64,000 bases of DNA, taken from JARBUG01 sp035628915 (GTDB taxonomy: Bacteria; Bacillota; Sulfobacillia; Symbiobacteriales; Symbiobacteriaceae). The DNA lies in the NCBI GenBank assembly GCA_035628915.1, contig DASPIW010000039.1, positions 124,001-188,000 of the forward strand, given 5' to 3'. Both the position numbers and the translations under genes were made by a program. The notes beneath the pieces are model-generated. The model saw only the letters and a list, made by a program, of their open reading frames with translations. It had not been told where the DNA came from and did not search any database. Below are positions 1-6,612 of the stretch, piece after piece. Numbering within the stretch: the stretch's first letter is position 1; every line of letters begins with the position of its first letter.

Positions 1-1105
1 GCTCCCGCTCCCTGTACCGTTCGGTCATGCCTTCCTCGGCGTTCTTCTGCACCATATCGACCAACTCACGCTTGTCTCCCCGCTGCGGGCGCCGCAGTTG
101 CACCTTGGAACCCCGCTTCTGCGACAGCCACTCCTCCAGCACCGCGTGATCCTCCAACTCTTCCGAGACCAGGATCTCCTTGGGAATGAAGGTCGTCTGG
201 CTGTAGTGCTGCTCAATAAACGCCGAAATGATCTCCGAGCCGGACATTTCGTCCGCCCCGGTCATGATGAACTGGTCGCGCCCAATCAGCTTGCCCTGGC
301 GGATGAAGAAGACCTGTACGCAGGCTTCGTCTCGGCGCCGGGAGAAGGCGATGGCGTCCAGGTCCACCATTTCGTGAATGATGATCTTCTGCTTCTCCGT
401 CACTTTTTCGATGGCGAAGACCTGATCGCGCAGTTCGGCCGCCCGCTCAAACTCCAGGTTCTCGGCGGCTTCTTCCATGCGGGCCCGGATACGCTCCGCC
501 ACCTGATCGCTCCTGCCCTCGAGGAAGTTGGCGAGGTCCTTGACCGCCTGCGCATATTCCGCCTGCTTGTCGAAGTCGGCCAGGCAAGGCCCCAGGCAGC
601 GCCCGATGTGATACTGCAGGCAGGCCCGCGGATGCTTCGACGGGTCGTTGCAGGTGCGCAGGGGGAAGAGCCGGCGGGCCAGCCGCATGGTGTCCCACAT
701 GGGCTGTGTGCTGGTGTAGGGCCCGAAATACCGGGAGCCGTCCTTGCGCATGGACCGGGCGACCAGCAGCCTGGGCCACTTGTCCCCCAGGGAGATGCGC
801 AGATACGGATACTGCTTGTCGTCGCGCAGCCGGATGTTGTACTTCGGCCTGTGCTTCTTGATAAGGTTGTTCTCTAGAATCAGTGCTTCAATTTCACTGT
901 GGGTGACGATATGCTCAATGTCGGCAATCTGGCCGACGAGGGCCAGCACCTTGGCGGTCAGGTTGCGGGAAGACTGGAAGTACTGTCGAACGCGGTTCTT
1001 GAGACTCAGGGCCTTGCCTACGTAAATGACGCGCCCGGATTCATCCTTATATAGGTAGCACCCGGGGCGGTCGGGCAGCAGTTTCAGCTGTTCCTCCAGG
1101 TCCAC
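1..1105 (-). CDS. uvrC: Excinuclease ABC subunit C, 3' end outside window
   Basis: UvrC makes the two incisions around a DNA lesion handed over by UvrA and UvrB. The reading frame starts at a GTG at 1105 behind GAGGTGAGG and runs to the window edge without a stop, giving about 368 of the usual 600 or so residues. The N-terminal GIY-YIG nuclease domain is plain: GCYLYKDESG near residue 15 and VIYVGKA at 26-32, then ENNLIKKHRPKYN typical of UvrC. The C-terminal RNase H-like nuclease and HhH region lie outside the window. It follows the sigma/anti-sigma operon but is separated from it by a terminator hairpin, so it probably has its own promoter; a TATGAT box sits about 25 bases before the start. 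Confidence 0.95.
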   Translation of the reverse strand, partial: MDLEEQLKLLPDRPGCYLYKDESGRVIYVGKALSLKNRVRQYFQSSRNLTAKVLALVGQIADIEHIVTHSEIEALILENNLIKKHRPKYNIRLRDDKQYPYLRISLGDKWPRLLVARSMRKDGSRYFGPYTSTQPMWDTMRLARRLFPLRTCNDPSKHPRACLQYHIGRCLGPCLADFDKQAEYAQAVKDLANFLEGRSDQVAERIRARMEEAAENLEFERAAELRDQVFAIEKVTEKQKIIIHEMVDLDAIAFSRRRDEACVQVFFIRQGKLIGRDQFIMTGADEMSGSEIISAFIEQHYSQTTFIPKEILVSEELEDHAVLEEWLSQKRGSKVQLRRPQRGDKRELVDMVQKNAEEGMTERYRERE

Positions 1106-1157
1106 CAGCCTCACCTCGCTTTTCGTATTTTATCATAGAACCGGGGCGAGACGTAGA

Positions 1158-1183
1158 AAGCACCCCGCATGCACGGGGTGCTT
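1158..1183 (-). terminator. Terminator after the ECF sigma/anti-sigma operon
   Basis: A perfect 10-bp inverted repeat (1158-1167 with 1174-1183, 6-base loop) sits 12 bases past the anti-sigma stop. Read on the minus strand it is followed by TTTCT, so it can end that transcript before uvrC. Confidence 0.75.
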
Positions 1184-1194
1184 AGTCATTTGGT

Positions 1195-1602
1195 TTACTG
1201 GGGCAAGGTCTTGTAGGCCGCCCCGCCCGTACTGGTGCCCATCGCAGGAGACATCTTGTCGGGGGGGTCGAGATCGCTCTCCTTCACGGTCGACCGGGCC
1301 GTAGTGACCGTCGGCTCGGTCTTGCTTGCAGGAATCACGATCGCAGTCTGGGTAGTGTTGTCCGGCATGTTTTCCGTATTTGGCAGCGACGGAATCAGGG
1401 CAAACCAGAAGAACCCTGCTGCCACGCCGAGAATGACGGCGGGGCGCCATTCGCTCAGCCACCTGACCCGCGGGCGGCGGCGCTTCCTTTCGGAGTCCAG
1501 CTCCAGTTGCCGGCTGATGTTCTGCCACATATCCTCCGGGACCGGCACTCGCGCAGCCTCCCGGCGCAACTCGTCCCGGATGGTCCGGTCGCTTGGTCGC
1601 AC
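1195..1602 (-). CDS. Putative membrane anti-sigma factor
   Basis: A 135-residue protein encoded 21 bases after an ECF sigma factor gene, starting at GTG 1602 behind a G-rich site. The N-terminal half is charged (about residues 1-50) and would be cytoplasmic. One hydrophobic segment (VILGVAAGFFWFALI, about 55-70) is followed by a polar, Thr/Pro-rich tail outside the cell. This is the layout of a one-pass anti-sigma factor that holds the sigma factor at the membrane. I see no HxxxCxxC zinc motif, so it is not a ZAS-type anti-sigma. The role is inferred from position and topology; no family signature is strong enough to name it. Confidence 0.6.
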   Translation of the reverse strand: MRPSDRTIRDELRREAARVPVPEDMWQNISRQLELDSERKRRRPRVRWLSEWRPAVILGVAAGFFWFALIPSLPNTENMPDNTTQTAIVIPASKTEPTVTTARSTVKESDLDPPDKMSPAMGTSTGGAAYKTLPQ

Positions 1603-1623
1603 TGCGTTTCCCCCCCAACACGA

Positions 1624-2265
1624 TTACACAGGGTTATTGGATAGACGAGCGTAGGATAGCGCCACCAGGTCGGGCCGGCCCATTTGGCGGGCCATTGTGT
1701 TCCTGAGCAGTTCTCTGGCACGATGGAGCCGGGATTTGACGGTCCCGGGCGGACACCCGATGACCGCGCCGATCTCCGTGTCGGAGAACTCGTGGAAGTA
1801 CTTGAGCACGACCACGCTCCGATGTACCGGGTCAAGCTGCCCAATCGCCCACCGGAGAATACGGCGTTCCTCGCCCTCCAGCACGGCTTCCTCCGGCTGC
1901 CAGTCCCGCGTGGCGTAACTGACCGTTCGCTCGCGGCTGACGTCCGGCATGGGCTCAAGCTCTTCCTTCACCTTCTTGCGCCGGAGAATGGTGATGGCTT
2001 CGTTTACCGCGATCCGATAGAGCCAGGACTTGAAACTGGAGCGGAACTGGAACTTGTCAATGGATCGGAAAACCTTCAGAAAGGCTTCCTGCACCACATC
2101 CTGCGCCAGGTTGGTATCTCGTACGACCAGGTACGAGAACCGAAAGACGTCATCGCGGTAAAGGTTGAAGAGGTCCTCAAACGCCCGCCGGTCGCCGGCC
2201 TGACAATGTTCAATAAGGAGTATCTCCTCATCGTGTCCATAAACGGGCTCCAAGTCGGCCACCAC
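1624..2265 (-). CDS. ECF RNA polymerase sigma factor (SigW/RpoE type)
   Basis: This gene encodes an ECF sigma factor that directs RNA polymerase to a small stress regulon. Region 2 is clear (AFEDLFNLYRDDVFRFSYL, then AQDVVQEAFLKVF, and the -10-binding FKSWLYRIAVNEA). Region 4 has VVVLKYFHEFSDTEIGAVI and PPGTVKSRLHRARELL. At about 213 residues it is a standard length. An upstream in-frame GTG at 2271 exists, but GGAGG sits right on it and is better spaced for the GTG at 2265. The partner gene just downstream encodes a membrane protein and is the likely anti-sigma factor. The regulon cannot be read from this sequence. Confidence 0.93.
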   Translation of the reverse strand: MVADLEPVYGHDEEILLIEHCQAGDRRAFEDLFNLYRDDVFRFSYLVVRDTNLAQDVVQEAFLKVFRSIDKFQFRSSFKSWLYRIAVNEAITILRRKKVKEELEPMPDVSRERTVSYATRDWQPEEAVLEGEERRILRWAIGQLDPVHRSVVVLKYFHEFSDTEIGAVIGCPPGTVKSRLHRARELLRNTMARQMGRPDLVALSYARLSNNPV

Positions 2266-2355
2266 GCTCACCTCCGTCTCGGAACCTGGCTAGCATTGAG
2301 TTTGACACGTGCCCACCGTTGTGTAAAGAGGCGGATTGGAAACAAGTCTCCGACC

Positions 2356-4383
2356 CTACAGATTGACCTGATATACAGGGAGCCCCCTGTTCCACTCGTA
2401 CACGTGTACCCACGAAGTCTGGTTTTCCCCGTTGCCCGTGAAGGTAATGGGCGCCGACCAGCCACCGTAGCCACGGGTTTGGCGCACCATGCGGGCGAGG
2501 TCCTGCCTGGCAGGTGCCTGCACCGCGTGCGTCTCGCCGTACCGGGCGAGAGCGTCGAGGATGACGTACGCCGCATCATACCCATAAGCGGCGTAGCCGC
2601 GGGTGGGCTTACCGAAGACCGATTCATATTTGCGCCGGAACTGACCGACCGGTTCAGCGGTCAAGCGGGTGAAGTAGATGCCCTGGGCGCCGAACTCCAC
2701 ATACGGCTGGAACTGGGTCGGTGCAAAGGCCGCCTGGTTGCCCAGGAACGGCAGCATGACCTCCTGCGCCCGCAGGGTGCGAACCAGGCGAAGGGCAACG
2801 TCGCTCCGGCCGGCGTAGTACACCGCCTCCGCCTGCGCCTCCGCCAGGCGCCTGATGACCTCGGCCGCATCGGTGGAGGGCGATACCGTCATCGTTCCTG
2901 AGACGGGCAGGCCAATGACGCCGGCGCCATCCGTAAATGATTCCACCTGTGCGGCGGCATCGACCGAACCATCTTCCAGCACGAACACGTTATTTACCTT
3001 GAGCAGATCCTTTGCGAACCCGGCCAACACCGGGTTCTGGCGCAGGCTGCTGGCCACCACCCGGTTGAAATGCGGCCAGCCCCGGGCCGTCAGATCATCT
3101 GCCCCGGCCGTGGGCGCCACCACCGGCAGGCCGGTAGAGTACAGCGCCTCAGCGATGGCATGGGTGGTCTGCGTCTCCAGGCTGCCTACCACGCCAATCA
3201 CCTTCGGGTCCTGGGCCACTAGTTCGGCCCGGTCCCGGGCCCGGGTCGGGGAGCCGGCGTCATCCTCCCGTTTGAGGGTCACTTCGTAGCCCACGCTCCG
3301 CAGGGCCGACTCCATGTCGCGCAGCGCCAGTTCGGCGCCGTCCGCCAGTTCTTCGCCCTCTACGCCGTAGGCGCCCGTGCGGGGCGTAATGGTCACCAGG
3401 GTCAGCGGAATGGTCCGGGTGGGGGGCGTGAACTCGCAGGTCGTGCTGGGCCGGAGCGCCGACCACTGCTCAACCAGATTGGCAATATCGCTGACGGGGC
3501 GGGCCCAGGCGACTGCGGTCGGGTCGCCGGAGAGCACCATCACCCCAATGACCTTCCCGGTCCGCTTGGAGACCAGCGGTCCGCCGCTGGTGCCTTTGGG
3601 CACAGTTACGTCGCTGACTTCAAGCAGCCCTTTGTGGTACCGACCGCCGGCTGTCTGGTCGCTGGAAAGCTTGGTGACGGTAGCCGACGTTGGGATGATG
3701 CTGCCCGCGCCGCGGGAGTGGCCGATGACGTAAGTGCCATCTCCCACCTGGGCGGGCGGGCTCTCCGCCGCCATTTCCAGGTAGTCAGGCCATTTCTCCA
3801 GGCCGGCAACGTGCAGCAGGGCGACGTCGGAGACGGGGTCGTAGCTGAGAACGGTGCCCTGGTGCTGGCGGCCATTATCGTCCCAAACCGTGACACAGGA
3901 CGTGTTCTCCACCACATGATGTGCCGTGACCACATGGCCCCGGTCATCGATCATGAAGCCCGACCCGGTCTGATCCTTCGCTGTAATGGCTACCACGGAA
4001 CGCAAATAGCCTGCAATGGCCTGGGGGCTTTCACCGGTGATTTGCGGCACCTTTGAGCCGGACAGGGGGAGACTGTTGCCGGGTCGCTGCACGGCCGGCA
4101 GCCCCGGCCACGCGCCAGCCCGGAAGCGATAGCCGCCCACCGTACCGGCGCTGAAAACGAGGGCGACGACAACAAGAAAGAGCCACACGGCCACGCGGTG
4201 CTCCTTGCGGATGCGGCGGCGCGGCGGGGTGGTTCCTGCCGGGTGGTTCAAAGGCGTGCCACAGCGGTCACAATAACGGGCGCCCGCCGAAAGCGTTGCG
4301 CCGCAAAAAGGGCAGGTGGGGCGGACTGGCACAGTACTCGCTCCTTGTCCAATAGGCGTCCGTGATCGATCCACAATAGTCAC
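2356..4383 (-). CDS. Zinc-ribbon, trypsin-like protease and substrate-binding fusion protein
   Basis: A 675-residue mosaic membrane protein. Domains in order: a four-Cys zinc ribbon (C24, C27, C38, C41); a basic stretch and one membrane segment (about 64-84); a DegP/trypsin-like serine protease domain (about 125-300) with a full triad, H156 in TAHHVV, D186 in VSDVALL and S266 in GTSGGPL; then a type 1 periplasmic-binding (Leu/Ile/Val receptor) domain from about 325 to the end. With an N-in topology the ribbon is cytoplasmic and the protease and receptor are outside. No PDZ domain is present. The start at GTG 4383 has no good ribosome site; a GTG four codons in is an alternative. Ligand and target are unknown; it may be a ligand-gated surface protease. 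Confidence 0.85.
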   Translation of the reverse strand: MTIVDRSRTPIGQGASTVPVRPTCPFCGATLSAGARYCDRCGTPLNHPAGTTPPRRRIRKEHRVAVWLFLVVVALVFSAGTVGGYRFRAGAWPGLPAVQRPGNSLPLSGSKVPQITGESPQAIAGYLRSVVAITAKDQTGSGFMIDDRGHVVTAHHVVENTSCVTVWDDNGRQHQGTVLSYDPVSDVALLHVAGLEKWPDYLEMAAESPPAQVGDGTYVIGHSRGAGSIIPTSATVTKLSSDQTAGGRYHKGLLEVSDVTVPKGTSGGPLVSKRTGKVIGVMVLSGDPTAVAWARPVSDIANLVEQWSALRPSTTCEFTPPTRTIPLTLVTITPRTGAYGVEGEELADGAELALRDMESALRSVGYEVTLKREDDAGSPTRARDRAELVAQDPKVIGVVGSLETQTTHAIAEALYSTGLPVVAPTAGADDLTARGWPHFNRVVASSLRQNPVLAGFAKDLLKVNNVFVLEDGSVDAAAQVESFTDGAGVIGLPVSGTMTVSPSTDAAEVIRRLAEAQAEAVYYAGRSDVALRLVRTLRAQEVMLPFLGNQAAFAPTQFQPYVEFGAQGIYFTRLTAEPVGQFRRKYESVFGKPTRGYAAYGYDAAYVILDALARYGETHAVQAPARQDLARMVRQTRGYGGWSAPITFTGNGENQTSWVHVYEWNRGLPVYQVNL

Positions 4384-4408
4384 AGGAGATCAACTGCGGT
4401 ACGCCGAA

Positions 4409-4450
4409 AGTGATAAGGATCGATGAATCGATCCTATATAGTATATCACT
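4409..4450. promoter_or_regulatory. Nested inverted repeats between divergent genes
   Basis: The gap between the protease fusion gene (minus) and the CPBP gene (plus) holds two nested inverted repeats. The inner one is AGGATCGAT-GA-ATCGATCCT (4416-4435). The outer one is AGTGATA at 4409-4415 with TATCACT at 4444-4450. An AT-rich TATATAGTATAT run lies between the right arms and could be a -10 region. It is likely an operator for one or both genes; the regulator is unknown. Confidence 0.5.
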
Positions 4451-4476
4451 TAATAAGGTAAACGGAGGCTCATCTA

Positions 4477-5223
4477 TTGGAGGAGAAAGTTCAACCTCAA
4501 GTGGGCGTTTCTCGTCTGAAGCAGTCCCTGTGGCTGGTTGGGCTGGTTGTGGCCTTCTTTGCCGTCCAGTTGCTGGGAGAGTTGATCGCCGGGCGCCTCA
4601 AACTGGGCGTGCTCGCCTCCGCGTCGGTTACCCAAGCCGGCATCATGTTGGTGGCCATCCTCTGGGCGCTGATCGATGGCGGCGGCTTCAAGAGCCTCGG
4701 CGTTTTTGCGCGCTGGAAGAGTTACGATGCGGCCGTCGTTGCCGCCGTACTCTTCCTGCACATCGCGGGGAGCCTCTTTACCATGATCATTCTGCTGCTG
4801 GCCGGACTGTATGACCCGGAAAGCAGCAAGGGCGCCATTGACACTTTTTCCGGCTTCGGCAACCTGGAGACCGGACCCCTGACGGCAACCGCCCTCCTCC
4901 TGGCCCTGCAGGCGGGCATTGGCGAGGAGATCCTGTTCCGGGGGTACATCATCACCCGCCTGGAGCGGCTGGGGTTCAAGGCCTGGGCGTGCATTCTGCT
5001 GAGCGCTGTCATTTTCGGGCTGGTACACGTGCCCGGGTATGGCTGGGCGGCTTCGCTCCCCAAGGCGCTCTGGCTGGGGATACCTACGGCGATCTATTTC
5101 TGGTACCGGCGCAACCTGGGGCCGCTGATGGTGGCGCACTCGGTTCTGGATTTCGCGATGTTTATGCTGCTGGGCCTGTTGGTCAGAATGACCGGGGGGC
5201 ATTTGCCGACTACGTGGCCTTGA
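4477..5223 (+). CDS. CPBP-family intramembrane metalloprotease
   Basis: A 248-residue multi-pass membrane protein of the CPBP/Abi (CAAX prenyl protease 2-like) family, which cleaves peptides or proteins within the membrane using a metal bound by Glu and His residues. The family motifs are visible: EEILFRGYIITRLE at about 150-163, GLVHVPGYGW at about 188-197, and HSVLDF near the end. At least six hydrophobic segments are present. The start is TTG 4477, placed 8 to 9 bases after GGAGG; no ATG fits. A strong terminator follows, so it is probably a single-gene unit. The substrate is unknown; in Gram-positive bacteria members often relate to bacteriocin immunity or envelope stress. Confidence 0.85.
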   Translation: MEEKVQPQVGVSRLKQSLWLVGLVVAFFAVQLLGELIAGRLKLGVLASASVTQAGIMLVAILWALIDGGGFKSLGVFARWKSYDAAVVAAVLFLHIAGSLFTMIILLLAGLYDPESSKGAIDTFSGFGNLETGPLTATALLLALQAGIGEEILFRGYIITRLERLGFKAWACILLSAVIFGLVHVPGYGWAASLPKALWLGIPTAIYFWYRRNLGPLMVAHSVLDFAMFMLLGLLVRMTGGHLPTTWP

Positions 5224-5241
5224 GCGGGTGCAAACGTGTAT

Positions 5242-5275
5242 GCGCCAGAACGCCTTCGGGCGTTCTGGCGCTTTT
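5242..5275 (+). terminator. Rho-independent terminator with UUCG loop
   Basis: A perfect 13-bp stem (5242-5254 with 5259-5271) closed by the stable tetraloop TTCG and followed by TTTT. It lies 18 bases after the CPBP stop and ends that transcript. Confidence 0.92.
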
Positions 5276-5301
5276 CCGATTGGCAGCGGCGCTGGTGATC
5301 C

Positions 5302-5447
5302 CCTCCGTTGGTTTTTGAGGTGCGGAGCCCGCCTCGGTGCGCAAAAACCAGCGGAGGCGGTGCTCGCGCCCGCAAACGCACCAACTTCCATTCCTCTGCT
5401 GGAATTTGCGCGCCCAGGGGGAGCCGAGTGCTCAAATTCCCACAGAG
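5302..5447. repeat. Two tandem imperfect hairpin elements
   Basis: Two inverted repeats of similar size sit side by side. The first pairs 5302-5317 with 5342-5357 (15 of 16 bases, the remaining pair G-T). The second pairs 5394-5408 with 5433-5447 (13 of 15). Each has a loop of 24 bases, and the first loop read in reverse complement matches the second at about half its positions. They may be two diverged copies of a small palindromic repeat in opposite orientation, or a structured leader of the gene that starts at 5516. No known riboswitch core was recognised. Confidence 0.5.
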
Positions 5448-5515
5448 CGACCAAAGTTGATGTCACCCTGTTGCAATGCAACGTAATCCATTGTACTCTT
5501 CGAAGTAAAGGAGTG

Positions 5516-6574
5516 ATGGCGAAAATGCCTGATGAACTGCATCTGAATGTCCAGCTGCTGCGTCGCCGTGTCCCGAACCTGACCGTAGCCGCCCGCAGCG
5601 TCGGCCTCCGCTCCGCCACGGTCTCCGACCTGTGCAGCGGTAAGATTCCCCTGGGTCGGGCGGAAGTGCGCACCCTGGTCGCCCTGGCTGACCTGGCCGG
5701 CTGCACGCTCGATGAACTGGTCATCCGCGGCGCCGAAGCGCAGATGATCGAGACGGGCATCAAAGTACTTGACCTATTTGCGCCGCTGGTGCGCGGCGGC
5801 AGCGCCGGGCTGGTCGCCCGCAAGGGCATGGGCCAGATGGTGGTGCTGCAGGAACTGGTCCGCCGGCTGCGGCAGCGCGGGCTTGGCACCGTAGTCTGGC
5901 TGCCCGGCGACGGAAACCCGTTCATGCAGAAAGAGATTGCCGCGGAAGCAGACGCCGCCGGCTCCTCGCTGGAAGAGATCCGCGGCGCCATTGCCGCCCT
6001 CCCGGCGGATCGGGATGTCCTGGTTGCCGCGGACAGGGAAACGGCGCTGTCCGGTGAACTTGATGCACTACGCGAACAACTCGGAGACCGCCTGGTCACC
6101 TTCGCACTGGTCGACGCCGGTGGCGACACGCCGGACGAGGATGTGCCGTACGGACCTCTGGAGACGCTCTGGCGGTTTGACGTGGACCTGATGGCCCGGG
6201 GAATTCTACCGGCGGTCGACCCCGTTTCGTCCACCTCCACCCTGCTCGAAGGCGCCCACCTGGATACAACCCACCTGGCGGTGCAGCAGCGAGCCCGCAA
6301 ACTCCTGCGGCGCTACCGGGAACTCCTGGCGGTCGCACGGGTGCGCGGGGTCGAGCAGTTGTCGGCGCCCGACCAGCAGACCTACCGGCGCGGCGAGCGG
6401 CTGGAAGCTTTCCTCACCCAGCCCTTTTATGTGGCAGAGCCGTTCACGAAACAGGCCGGCCAGTGGGTGACGGCCCAGGCGACTGTCGAAGGCGTACGCC
6501 GCCTTCTGGAAGGCGCCGCCGACGAAGTGGAGGCGCCCGCTCTGAAGGGACTTGGCCCCCTGCCAACTCGCTGA
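5516..6574 (+). CDS. HTH protein fused to a degenerate ATP synthase beta-subunit fold
   Basis: A protein of about 352 residues. Residues 10-70 look like a Cro/XRE-type helix-turn-helix (VAARSVGLRSATVSDLCSGK). From residue 78 it follows the F1-ATPase beta subunit: IETGIKVLDLFAPLVRGG, later GILPAVDPVSSTSTLLEG, then SAPDQQTYRRGERLEAFL and QPFYVAEPFT, which match AtpD in order. The Walker A position reads ARKGMGQM (101-108) where AtpD has GGAGVGKT, so the catalytic Lys and Thr are lost. The segment holding the Walker B region is shortened and not recognisable. ATP hydrolysis is unlikely; a DNA-binding regulator that has co-opted the fold is my inference. Start is ATG 5516 or ATG 5525 behind AAAGGAG. 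Confidence 0.75.
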   Translation: MAKMPDELHLNVQLLRRRVPNLTVAARSVGLRSATVSDLCSGKIPLGRAEVRTLVALADLAGCTLDELVIRGAEAQMIETGIKVLDLFAPLVRGGSAGLVARKGMGQMVVLQELVRRLRQRGLGTVVWLPGDGNPFMQKEIAAEADAAGSSLEEIRGAIAALPADRDVLVAADRETALSGELDALREQLGDRLVTFALVDAGGDTPDEDVPYGPLETLWRFDVDLMARGILPAVDPVSSTSTLLEGAHLDTTHLAVQQRARKLLRRYRELLAVARVRGVEQLSAPDQQTYRRGERLEAFLTQPFYVAEPFTKQAGQWVTAQATVEGVRRLLEGAADEVEAPALKGLGPLPTR

Positions 6575-6582
6575 CTGACGAA

Positions 6583-6610
6583 GAGAGCGGAGGGACCCCC
6601 CTCCGCTCTC
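6583..6610. terminator. Shared hairpin between convergent genes
   Basis: A perfect 12-bp inverted repeat (6583-6594 with 6599-6610, loop ACCC) fills the gap between the ends of the HTH-AtpD-like gene and uvrA. It lacks a clear T-run on either strand, so it is a weak two-way terminator at best. Confidence 0.5.
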
Positions 6611-6612
6611 GC

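Noticed and set aside
5228..5515. 96-residue extension upstream of the HTH-AtpD-like protein
   Set aside because: The frame crosses a terminator hairpin and two palindromes and has no protein-like pattern. The AAAGGAG before ATG 5516/5525 marks the real start.
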